Shown here: positions 35,521 through 46,600 of the stretch, piece by piece | Layout: each line of letters starts with the position of its first letter | Position numbering within the stretch: position 1 is the stretch's first letter | Source of the DNA: Lytechinus pictus | Taxonomy: Eukaryota > Echinodermata > Echinoidea > Temnopleuroida > Toxopneustidae | Assembly (NCBI RefSeq): GCF_037042905.1 | Contig: NC_087258.1 | Span: forward strand, 10,467,501 to 10,531,500 | DNA length: 64,000 nucleotides | Reading direction: 5' to 3' | The notes under the pieces: model-generated | What the model was told of the DNA's origin: nothing | The model's database searches: none | The model's input: only the letters and a program-made list of their open reading frames with translations | Made by a program: the position numbers and the translations under genes

Positions 35521-35590
<70 letters not shown>
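35273..35590 (+). repeat. (TA)n, (AAT)n and (TA)n microsatellites
   Basis: About 50 bp of TA repeats from 35273, then AATA/AAATAATAA steps and a pure (AAT)n tract at about 35383-35424, then a second (TA)n tract at 35523-35589. A shorter (TA)n is at 34968-34990. Long open frames here are only repeat translations. Confidence 0.9.
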
Positions 35591-35592
<2 letters not shown>

Positions 35593-37589
35593 GTCAATCA
35601 TAGAATAAATTGAAAACTGGACATTCTCAACATGTTTTGCAATCATGAACAGGATGGGAATATTTATAACTCAACAATCGATACGAGCGCGAAGCGTGAG
35701 CTGATTTTTTTATTCATCCTGCACACTCGATATTTAAGCACTTTCTGCAATCATGAACAAAATGTTATCAAATAATTCATGCAAGCGCAAAATTTTGATA
35801 CTCATACCGGAAAACGGACATTATTTTTTGGAACCAGCATGAAAAGGATAGATATCTAACTTAACAATTAATTATGATGCGAGCGCAAAGCTCGAGCTGA
35901 AAACTTTTTAGATTCCTTTCTGAAAACTTGCCAGTTTAACATGTTCAATCACGTTTTTAATAAAGAGCATTAATTGTTTTAGAGAGCAAAGTGCGAGCTG
36001 GGTTTTTTGTCCGACATGTAATCTGGATATACTAAGCCTTTAAAAAAAAACAATAATGGATATCGAATGAAACAATGCGAGCGAGAAGCGCGAGCTGAAA
36101 TTTTTTACATTTTGACCTGACATTGGACAATCTAAGCACTTTTTTTAAATATAGATCAAAATATATGTATCTCAAAACTTCTCAATAAACAGTTATTGCA
36201 AGCGCGAAGCGCAAGCTGATTATTTTGTTTAGATCTAGACTTACAACGGGACACTCTTTTTGCATGTAATAATGAAAACGAAGGGTATTATGCCCAACAA
36301 ATCTTGATGTTCCGAGTACTTGATCAAAACTGAAAGTTGTATAAAAAATTTTTGTTCAATAAAGAACAAACTGTGCAGGTATCTCAAGTAGATTATTAAT
36401 GAGAGCGCATGGCGTGAGCTGATTTATGTTATACATGTATACTGACCCGAAACGGAACCTGTTCAGCACTGTCAAACACGAAAGAATATATTGTGGAGAT
36501 GATATGGATGGGTCACACTAAATGAATGATGCGAGCGCGAAGCGCAAACTGAATATTTTTTTGGCGATTTGACTTACAACCGGGCCTTAATTTGACTGTC
36601 GTTACAAAAGCACGGGTTTTTTTTAAGGCGATTTAGACCTAAAACCGGGACCTTCTTATCACCGTCGCTACATGAGGGTGTTGGAACAGCCTGGAAGACC
36701 TGATAGTTTATCATTTTCAGACAGGCCTCGGTCCAACAGTCCCTGCTTTTATTTTTTTTCCTCTCTCTCTCTCTTGATCCTTCTTCCTCTTTCCTTCTTT
36801 CTGTTCTTTCTTTTTTCTTCTCTTCTCCTTTATTTCTTAAGTTCATTTTCCCCGACGGTCCCGCAGATTTACCGACGATATCCAGATCGAGTAGTGGGGG
36901 GGGGGTGTCACACCCACCTCCCCCCGGCCCCTTGAGCGACGGCCCTGACCGGTCCCGCAGAGTCTGGTTGCATCATTGCGTATATTTGCAATGGCACTAT
37001 ATTATTCAAATGCAAGCATTACAATAAATTGCAATTCAATTTTAGTTGCTTATATTTTTCCTGAATCATCGATATCATCCTAATCGTGATGCCTATATAA
37101 CTATATAACTAATTATGCCAAGCGAAGCGCGACCTGAAATTCGTCGATAAACTAGTCAATATTATTTGTCAAAACTTTGTTATTATTGCCAATTCATTTT
37201 TTCCTTTCCAGGCCCTTATTGTTACCCTTTTTCCTCTTCTATCTTCATATATCATTGTCATATATGGATCAGTTCTTTGTTTGTATAAAATTATCAACAT
37301 TTCTGTCTGTGTGATTCATCTTCCATCCTTCCTTTTTCTTTTGTATCCTTTTTTCCCTTTTCACCTTTTCTCTTCTCTTATTTCTCTTCCTTTCCTTCTT
37401 CACCTACTTTTTTTCTCTCCATCTACATGCATATTCTTTGTTATCCTTCTCTGATTTCATATGATAATTTTTTTTAAACTGAACTCATATTATATATATT
37501 TCTAAATTGTGTTCAAAATGTATTCTCTTTGTATGAAATTATGAATATATGATTATGTGATATATTTTTGAACTATATTTCCTTTTTTT

Positions 37590-37710
37590 TGTATTATATG
37601 AGGTTTATGTAATGCCTCGATCTGTACCTTTGTAAACTCATCGCAATTCGGCTTTGTCGCAATGATGTGTTTTTATCAATAAACCATTTATCTATCTATC
37701 TATCTCTCTT
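37590..37710 (+). repeat. Retroposon 3' tail remnant
   Basis: TATGAGGTTTATGTAATGCCTCGATCTGTACC ... ATGTGTTTTTATCAATAAACC followed by ATTTATCTATCTATCTATCTCTC. An AATAAA signal close to a simple tetranucleotide tail is typical of a LINE 3' end. No coding part remains. Confidence 0.4.
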
Positions 37711-37984
37711 TATTTTCTCACCTTTCTCCCCCTTATTTTTTTTTACTCCAATTCGGGGCGTGGCTGCTTCACCCCACCCTACGCCCCCCCCCCCCTCCAT
37801 TCATAGTACATGTATAACACAAAAAATGGACTATATAATTCTCGAGTTGTTCTGGAACAAACTTCATTTTCAACTAAGTAAATAATGTTTAACTTAATAA
37901 TCGTACTTAGTGTCATAATGAAGACAATTAACAAAGTTATTTCTCCCAGCCCCACTTAACTCGTTTATCCCCCTCTTCGAATGT

Positions 37985-38154
37985 CGGAGGACACACCGCA
38001 CACCGGATAAGGGTCACGTGACACAACATTAGCATAATACTGCTGTAGCCATCTTGAATGTTGGTGATATCTACGCCGCAAATCTTCGTTCCTGACCTTC
38101 TGTTTTTACGGTTTCTGAGGCCGTCGCTAACACTCTTCGGTATTCAAACGTGAG
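37985..38154 (+). promoter_or_regulatory. Candidate promoter and non-coding first exon of GIGYF
   Basis: A compact, repeat-free, CpG-containing stretch. It has a palindromic E-box GTCACGTGAC at 38013-38022 and a YY1-like GCCATCTTG at 38048. It continues through CTACGCCGCAAATCTTCG to a consensus splice donor AACGTGAG|GTATGT at 38154/38155. The first GIGYF coding exon starts at a splice acceptor (43588/43589) 24 nt before its ATG, so an upstream untranslated exon is required. This is the best plus-strand candidate I see. Assignment is an inference. Confidence 0.45.
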
Positions 38155-38983
38155 GTATGTTAGGCGAGAATATGAGTTCTTATGCAATTATGTTTGATTT
38201 ATCTTAAATGTTCTGAATAATGAAGGAATTAGCTTTGGAATGAGGAAAACAACCGGGGTTCGGGCGCACAGCAACACACGCACACATGTATTGCCTTGCC
38301 TCCAGTACGGTACATAGGCTCTGCATGTAGATTTCCTGCATTGCCTCCCACGCACACACAGCCCAGATTGGATTCGTTGGCAAAGGGGGGTTGGCCGTTG
38401 GACAGAAGCCGGTTCACTATTGCACTGCTGCACATGCACAGCAACTGCTGCATGCTGAACTGAGTTCACAAAAAAGGCAGTGGCACTGACATGCATTGTT
38501 TTTAGGGGGGAAATAAAGTAGATTTTTCTGAGCTTCGAATATATTTGCCTAAAAGTTTTAAAACATGATCATTGATGTGAACAGAAATTGAAAATGAAAT
38601 AAAAATAAATAGATTGGTCAGTCATTGTCAATGTTTGTTTGTTTGTGTTTGTGCATCATGTTCAATGTTTCTTTTTTTTAGTTTAGTTTTGTGATGTTTG
38701 CATACATTTGAGGATATCAATCAAGTCTAAAACATTTAGCTGTCTTCAGTGTCTTGCACTGTTGCTGCTAGTTGTATTAACTAAATGAATACCAGAACTC
38801 AAGTGTTCGGAAAAAAAAAATTCTAGGGGGGGGGGGGGCCTATATGAATGCTTGCAGTTGCATATATATTTTTGTATTATTTGGTGCGTCAATATGAAGC
38901 TTCATGAACACAATCCACTTTGCACTGCATTGTTATTTTGGTGTCACATTGTTTCGAAGAGCAACATCGCCTGGGGGTGGGGG

Positions 38984-40159
38984 TAGCCTGGAGGCGTCTT
39001 GGGAGTAAAAATTATTTACTACCACTTGTTCACTGCAACCATCCTGCCTGTGGAGAATCTACAGTACAGGTACATGTAGGACTATGGTACGCCAATGCTG
39101 TATTGAGCACACACTTTAAAAAGTCATTAAAATATCACTTTCCTGACCAAAATTACTAATTTCCATACAGTTGCAATTTATCTCCATTAGTAACTTGGGA
39201 ATATTTTTTGTATTCACCAGAGCGCTCAAAAACTTGAATTTTTTGCATATTTTTTTCTATTGGTGGAAAGTAATACGGCAAGAAAATTTTCATTTTTCAA
39301 TCTCTATTTTTAATTCAGAAAAAATAATTTAAAGAATCAAATTTACATAAGAGCCAAGTTATATGATTAATACATGTAGCTATATTGGAAACTGACAGTG
39401 TAAGAAAATCAAGCATTTGTCCCATACTAGAATAAAAGAAAATAAGCCAAAATTGCCACCCTTATTTTGCCACACATGGAGATGTAAACTGAGAACAAGG
39501 TTATGAATGAGTGTTTACTACGTACGCTTACTCCCAATGACGCCTGGCACGGGAAGGCATTGGGCCACACAAAGGAGAGTTTTGGGAGAAAGCAATGTTG
39601 CTCCAAAATACTTGATTTGTTTAACTTGCTAGCCACACACTGTACATGGTACATGGACAACAAGTTCAAATCCCCCCATTACGTACATTTATTTATACTT
39701 AAAAACGATAAATATTAGAAATATTAAGAAAAATTATGTAAGAAGATGAGCAGATACTCACCGATGATCTTGTCGCCATTTTCCTTCTTTGTTTGTAGCC
39801 TAGTTACAAAACGCGTATAAGATCGGGCGACGATATCATGAGCAGTGCCAATTAAAAAAAAAAAAATCAATCGGCTGATGAATATCGTGAATTGTAAAAT
39901 ACTTCCATTAGCTAATAAATATTTATTTGATATCTATATATCTATTTATATAAATAAATGTACGTAATGGGGGGATTTGAACTTGTTGTCCATGTACATA
40001 AGTGTGTGGCTAGCAAGTTAAACAAATCAAGTATTTTGGAGCAACATTGTTTTCTCCAAAAACTCTCCTTCGTGTGGCCCAATGCCTTCCCGTGCCAGGC
40101 GTCATTGGGAGTAAGCGCACGTAGTAAATAATTTTTACTCCCAAGACGCCTCCAGGCTA
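38984..40159. repeat. Large inverted repeat, left arm split by an insertion
   Basis: The right arm 39940-40159 is the reverse complement of the left arm, which is present in two pieces: 38984-39022 (TAGCCTGGAGGCGTCTTGGG...) and 39522-39720 (GTACGCTTACTCCCAATGACG ... CCCCCCATTACGTACATTTA). The 220-bp centre is not mirrored and contains an exon-like ATGGCGACAAGATCATCG|GTGAGT on the minus strand at 39762-39779. It probably lies in the first GIGYF intron. Confidence 0.8.
39023..39513. mobile_element. 491-bp insertion with 8-bp TSD inside a palindrome arm
   Basis: The direct repeat TTTACTAC at 39015-39022 and 39514-39521 brackets a segment absent from the mirrored arm, where the sequence runs uninterrupted (reverse complement ATTATTTACTACGTGCGC). 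The ends CACTTGTTCACT and AATGAGTG are only weakly inverted (CACTNNTTCA). An 8-bp TSD would fit a hAT element. No ORF recognised. Confidence 0.75.
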
Positions 40160-40171
40160 GGTGGGGGTAGT

Positions 40172-40916
40172 CTCGAGGACTCCATGATGATGTCTTAAAA
40201 AAAATTTGACATATACTTCTTCATCATTGGAGTCTTGTATACCCTCCCATATATGCATATAAGAGAGACATGTAAACAAAGATGGATTTCCCTAGGAAAT
40301 CCATCTTTTATTATTAAAAATCACGTAAATGATCGTGATTTTATTATTCTCCACACCTTCCAACGCCTAATGCATGAGAAGGTTTAAAAAAAAAATTTCA
40401 ATTAAAATGTGAAAATAAAGGTTTCTTACCAGAACGATGTCGTGTAGATCCCTCGATCCAAATGTACACAACGCAAATACAATAGGGTCGTCCCTTGAAC
40501 CGCTTACGTATGACGTACATCCGGTTAGCGATGCCGTTTTGAAGAACAATTTATAGATAAAAATTATTATTTTACAAATAATAAAATTCATTACGTGATT
40601 ATAAATAATTAGTTATAATCACGGATCGAGGGATCTACACGACATCGGTCTGGTAAGAAACCTTTATTTTTCACATTTTAATAGAAATTTTTTTTTAAAA
40701 CCTTCTCATGCATTAGGCGTAGCAAGGTGTGGAGAATAATAAAATCACGATCATTTACGTGATTTTTAATAAAAATGATGAATTTTCTAGGGAAATCTAT
40801 CTTTGTTTACATGTCTCTCTTATGCATATATGGGAGGGGATTCAAGACTCCAATGATGAAGAAGTATATGTCAAATTTTTTTTAAAAGACATCATCATGG
40901 AGTCCTCAAGACTAGG
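40172..40916. repeat. Second large inverted repeat, about 290-bp arms
   Basis: The left arm 40172-40462 (GTCTCGAGGACTCCATGATG ... AAAGGTTTCTTACCAGAACG, ATCCCTCGATCC) is mirrored by 40622-40916 (GGATCGAGGGATCTACACGA ... CATGGAGTCCTCAAGAC) around a 160-bp unpaired centre. The left arm includes a perfect palindrome GATGGATTTCC CTAG GAAATCCATC at about 40281. It abuts the previous inverted repeat with only a short GTGGGGGTA link. No transposase. Confidence 0.8.
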
Positions 40917-41208
40917 GTGGGGGATGGCTCTCATCATGCTCATGAGGGATCCAGACTAAAATGGAGGCATTATTTGGTAAATAAAAATCATTTGCAAATT
41001 TAAAGTTTCTCTCCATAACGCTTGGCTTTTCATCTCGCCATGAGGTATTTGAAGAGTAAATATCAATTGCTAATGTGAGGTACTTATTTTAAAATACTTT
41101 GTTTATTTTATTTATTTTTTCTGGCAAAAGGAATAAAAAATCATTGCAAATACAAGAATATTGAAAGACCCATTGACCGATGGTCAGGGATAGATAGCCA
41201 AAAGGACA

Positions 41209-41904
41209 CACAGTGACAAATCGTCCATAGACTGTGTACAACGGATAGATCGTCTCCGCACAGCGATTCGGAGACCGCTGATTGGTCAATCGCGCAGATC
41301 ACGTCATGACTATGTGGTCGCCAAAATAATTCCTTCGGACTGCGTGCGGAAGTATCGATAGCGATAACGATATCCAGTCCCAGTGTACGCGGGAAATGGT
41401 CTTGGTTCGTGATCGGATTGCTCCGGTATTGATCGGAAATTATCGAAACTGCAATTTCATGCATATTCACGCGACGCTCCGAAACCCGGAAGCCAATTGA
41501 CTTTGTGCACCTTGCGATAGACTCTACAAATTCCAACGAACACGATGCCATATCGACGCTTATTCGTAAGATTTTGACGGAAAAGCAAGAAGTAATCGAA
41601 ATTCGCTTACCTGTGCGGTATCGGTGAGAAAATAGATCCTCCGAGAATACCTTTCATGATTCATATAAAATATAGGAAAGTGAAATTCTAGGTCGATTTT
41701 GGTACGAGGTGATAGAGAATTGCACACTTGTTTTGGTGGAATACTGTGTGGGGAAATGGAAGGCTTGCACTGCGCCTGCTTACTATATTTTCATTCATAA
41801 ATTGGCTCTCGGCAGTGGCTGGATGACGTCATGTAATAAGCAAAATGTATACGCCCGCTAGCGTTGAACGCTCCGCTATCCGTTGTACACAATTTGTCAC
41901 TGTG
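41209..41904. mobile_element. Inverted-repeat DNA element (CACAGTGACAAAT ends) with a 136-codon minus-strand ORF
   Basis: CACAGTGACAAAT and, after a small insertion, TGTGTACAACGGATAG at the left are mirrored by CTATCCGTTGTACACAATTTGTCACTGTG at the right. The interior is more GC-rich than the flanks. It carries an ATG-started minus-strand frame (41551 to 41141, running just past the left end) that I do not recognise. It could be a captured host fragment. Roughly 700 bp, in the putative first GIGYF intron. Confidence 0.6.
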
Positions 41905-42639
41905 GGACACTAGTTCCTATTAAAGGTTCTCCCATCACCGGTTAATAGTTAACAAACATAATTATAAAAATTAACATGAATAAAACTACATAGATCTAGA
42001 TTTAAATGTCATCAGAACACATGTACATGTAGATATATCTGAAAAGAAACAAACACTGAAGCATTGGAAGCAATGAGGAGCATGTGGGAACATGCCACCA
42101 TCTTGCAATTGTCATGGAAAGCAGTTGCGCAATGTTCCGCTCGCATGATGAGCCAATCATTGCGAGAAAACTGAAACACTTCATGGTTTCTGATTTAAAG
42201 AAATTATTTCTGACAATGAATGTTTTACTTTACATGCCCTGTATTTATACTTCATGTAGCCCTTATCCTCAGATGTCCAAAATAGCCCCTCCCCTTCCCC
42301 TTTCCCTATACTGTAGTTACCAATGGGTTCAGTATAAAAGTTAATTTGTAATGAACAGCAGAGTGTTTCATGAATCAAATAGTGATTTTCTCTTATCATT
42401 TTATTAAATGCCAAAAGAATACAAGGATTTCAGTTGCTCTTTTTACAGTTGTCAGAGAAAGTCAATCACAATCTGTTCCATTGATGACATGACATTTGCT
42501 CCTGCGACTTTTGCTCCGGACTTCATATCTCAGAGGGCATACGGTTAGAGTTAGGATTGTAATTAGATTTTTTGGTTCAAAATAATGCAAAGATTAGGAT
42601 TACATGTATGGTTTATTTAGTATATTATGTTGGGCTTAA

Positions 42640-43409
42640 CCCTCAATCTCCCGGGGTATTCTGATTCTTGTCATTCCGGGGGGGGGGCCATTATGGCCCC
42701 CCCTTAAGATCTCAGCCGTGGATTGCGCGATCACAACGAAAATTTGCATGATGGTAGAGAATGACGTAATCTACACAGTTGCATTGGTAAATTTCACTGA
42801 ATTCATATATTTTTATTTTATATGAATTAATTATGCTAATTTATTCATGAAATCATACTTTTTGCTCTGATTCACTAAATAAAGCTCCTAGAATGCTATT
42901 TTTTGGTGAAAATATTCTTTATAGCATTCCTAACAATTGTGAATGAAAAAAATTCTGGTACCAAGACCGATTTCTTATGTATTTTATTGTTTTTTAAATT
43001 TCTTATGTATTTCCTTGTTTTTTTACTTTTTGTTTTTTATTGTTTTTTCAATGGAAATCGTTCCAGACTTAATTCTAATCATAAACAAGGCAAAATTAAT
43101 TCAGTTTGATCATTAAAAGTAGAAATAATGATACATTTATGAATTTTGGCCAAATACACAATTTGCATTGGATTTGTACATGAAATCACGTTTATGAGCA
43201 ATTTTGGGTCTGACATGCACTTACATAATGTTGCGTAATGTCGTAACCGCGTACCCGGGCGTCACAAATTTGGTCTCAAAATTTGCGCGAGACTTGAAAG
43301 TAAAAAGTCAGTGAGCGGCGAGGTCAAAAAATTTTGCGCAGCAGATATATCGCAAAAATTGTCGAGGGGGGGGGCCATAATGGCCCCCCCCCCCCCGGGA
43401 GAATTAGGT
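42640..43409. mobile_element. piggyBac-like MITE, copy 1
   Basis: TTAA at 42636-42639 and 43410-43413. The element starts CCCTCAATCTCCCGGGG and ends CCCGGGAGAATTAGGT, with mirrored GGGGGGCCATTATGGCCCCC blocks just inside both ends. A closely similar second copy is at 58672-59421. TTAA duplication with CCCT ends is the piggyBac hallmark. The interior (CACTAAATAAAGCTCCTAGAATGC, GCAAAATTAATTCAGTTT) encodes nothing recognisable. It ends about 180 bp before the first GIGYF coding exon. Confidence 0.88.
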
Positions 43410-43612
43410 TTAATGTGCAGATTTTCCATCGGAGCAATCGTCGCCAGAGCAAATGTCATGGAACCATTCCATGAACCCCTCCCTCTTCCTAGAGGGAAAT
43501 AAACTCCTTTAATACACATGTAACAATGATGTACATACATGTACAAGAAATACCAAAAGATATCCTTGCATTGTTTTATACTTTACAGACGAAAGAAACT
43601 CCATCCATCAAT

Positions 43613-46600
43613 ATGTCTGAAATGCTGAACTTTGGACCAGAGTGGCTTAGGGCCCTCTCTGGCGGGACAGGAATAACATCCCCTCCTCCGTCCCCTCAGT
43701 TCAAGCTGGCAGAGCATCGGTATGGTCGAGAAGAGATGTTAGCGCTGTTTCGGAAAACAGACAAGGCTCCCCCGGAGCTGGAAGAGTTCTCGTCCATCTT
43801 GCAGAAGGAATGTCGTACTCCGATGACGCTAACACCGTTAACAGAAGATGAACAGGTAGATATAAGATTTTGCCCCTATTATCTTGTTCTCATGCCTTAC
43901 ATGTCAATAGGGAAAGGCCACTTTTCAAAGGGGATATTCTTATATCACAGTACAAATATGTGAAAAATGTAAAACAGGCAAAATATCTAAGGCCCATGAA
44001 ATGGACATTGAGGCTGATCAGGAGGTCATCAAACACCATGGCCTTCATTAATTTAAACCCTGCATTCGGTTGATGTCAAGTAACCCACAATCAAAACATG
44101 TGCCGATTTACAAAGTTCATTTGAATTAATAATTCATACTTACTGACAAGAAATTCTTAGAGAATGGCATGACATGGAAAAAAAAAAAGAATGCTTGCAA
44201 ATTACATTTCGTCTCTAGGTGCAATCTAGTATAAATGTTCTTGTATGTAAACACACACACACAAAGTGCCCATTAACCTTATTTCAAACAATCATGATTT
44301 TTTTAAAATTCAATTGAATTGAATAATTTTGTATTGTGGTAGTAGTATTGCTACAGCTATTGACTAACGTTTGTGTGAAAATGATATTGATCTGTCAAGT
44401 CATGTATCAGTGAGCTCACACTGAAGGCAAAAACAACACTTTTAAAAGTCTTAAAGGTATTGTTTAACTTTGTGAGCAGCCGATTTAAAAAATTCTCAAA
44501 CCAAGATGCAGACCTGCCAACCAGTACTTTTTAGCCGTATTTAGTACGTTTTTGCAACCAAAATACGGCAGTACGTTTTTTTTTTTTTTATTTTTTTTTT
44601 TTACAAAATCGTAATTTATTGAGAAAAATCATCTCTATATGTCTCTATTTCATAAAACGTACACAAATATGGTTATTAGATCAATGTAATTTCAGGTAAC
44701 TTTTTTTTTTTTTCAATCATTTTGTAAAAACCAGGGTGAGATATACACAAGTTTCAATGGTTTTTTTTTTCATCTGCAAGAGCAGTGCGCATTTTAGCTT
44801 GCATGCAGCTTGAGCGCCGTGATGGGCGAGTGCGCCAAGCATTTTATTATGAAATACACTTTTTTAGGGGAAAATACAGTTTTTTGTATCACAGAATACA
44901 GTTTTTCATTCCCAGAGGTTGGCAGGTCTGAAGATGAAACATGTGTACAAGTGCATGTATTAGAACTAATAAACCCTGAAAACAACCATTATTGAGAATG
45001 AAAAGCTAAAACTACAAGGCAAACCCCGATTTTGTAAATAGGCGTCTTATAGACGCCTAAATAGTACATATAAGTGTATGGGATGAAATTAAGATGGTGT
45101 TTTCGGTCACTTTATATTTCAATTTTTGAAGCACTAGATAATTATTTTCGAACGCAAGTTTTTCTGGGCTTCATTTTTGTAACATATCACAGACACAGGT
45201 GACAAGTGTGACCTTCTAGCTCAGATTTTTAAAAAGTCAAACCAATGTTAACCAATCACTTTAAGGGTCATTTGGACCTGTATATATTGTAATAAAGTCT
45301 CTAGTGAACACTCTTTCTGTTTTCCTTATTAAAGTGGCCTTCATATACAGGTTTGACTCATTTTTATTTTTCATTTTACCATGCTACAGAGTGTGAACAG
45401 TGCATTCTGTATCACTTGGATGGCCTTTATAGACATTTTTTTTCTTCCTTATTTGTAGCGCTACTTATCTCAGTGTGTGAACAGTGCAGCAGTGATGAGA
45501 CTAAGAGGAGGCCGGGGAGCAGGTCCCCCTCCTGCCAGGGGGAGGGGGACGGGGAGAGGCAGAGGTAAGTCAATTCCATCTCCGTAATTGATGCATGTTT
45601 TGAATTTATTCTCTTTTGATAGTGCGGTAACCAAAGAGTTGTTTAAGCTGCCAACTTCAAACTAATATAGTTATAATACAAAAGTCAATGGGGGAAAAAA
45701 AACGTTGCTTTCTATTGCATGTTTCAATATCTTCCATCAGAATTTGACTTTTAAAATTCCTTTGTGTTTAAGGTGTGTGGGATACAACTGACCATAAATG
45801 TTCCATTTGGATGAAATTTGGCAAATGTTACCATATAATTAAAATCATGATAATTGATTCAGTTTTTATCCAAATTGATGGCTTGCCACATGAGTCACAA
45901 TCTTGTGTCACACGAGTTACATTTTCAAACTGCAATTATCTCGAAATTGAAAGTCAGGAGTTAAATGAAATTTTAACATCATATTTCCAGATGTTTCAAA
46001 ATCAACTTCAGAAAATTTGATTTGATGAATATCTATTGAGGACATTCCAGTCAAATACAGTAAGGTCAGGATTCTTCAATAATGTCACATCAATACAAAC
46101 ATATTGAAATATCTCATACAAAAATGACTGAAAATTCAAATTTTGTTTGACGATGTGTATTGTCAATATTTTGATTGAAAAAAATAAGAAAAACAGGTCT
46201 GCAATATAAAATTTTCAAGTAATTAGCCTTTAAAATGTTGAAATTTTGTATAAATGTCATGCGAGTTACAATGGAATGTCTGCTATATTTCTGGTTCTAC
46301 CTCACATGTGCATTAGTGGAGCGGTTATGTGACAAAAAATGGCCAAGATGCTCGGATCTGGCAGAAAGTGTAAAAATTGGCATACAGAGGTATTTTTGGG
46401 CGCTGATTTCAAAAATTGCCGGCCCCAAGCGATTTGACCAGCGGGTCGGCCGCCATTTTGAAATCCAAGATGGCCGCCATGAAAAATCATTAAATGTCAT
46501 TTTCTTGAGTTTTACATGGCATGTGACACTGAAATTTGGCATATAGGGGTATTTTGAGGCACTGATTTCAAATATTGCCGGCCCCCAGCAATTTGACCAT

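Larger units (their letters stand above)
34921..37150 (+). repeat. Degenerate tandem array of GCGAGCGCGAAGCGCGAGCTGA units
   Basis: Units of roughly 100-150 bp with the core GCGAGCGCGAAGCGCGAGC occur at about 34937, 35684, 35785, 35880, 35985, 36077, 36195, 36400, 36531 and 37119. Each core is followed by TGA(A)ATTTTTT and preceded by an AACTTAACAATTAATG-like word. Further upstream in the unit comes AATCATGAACA. The orientation is opposite to the units inside the adjacent hAT-like element. The array is interrupted by the tRNA at 35111 and AT/AAT microsatellites at 35270-35590. No protein recognised. Confidence 0.75.

Noticed and set aside
35194..35597. Two roughly 100-codon frames rich in Tyr-Ile or Leu
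   Set aside because: Translations of (TA)n and (AAT)n microsatellites.
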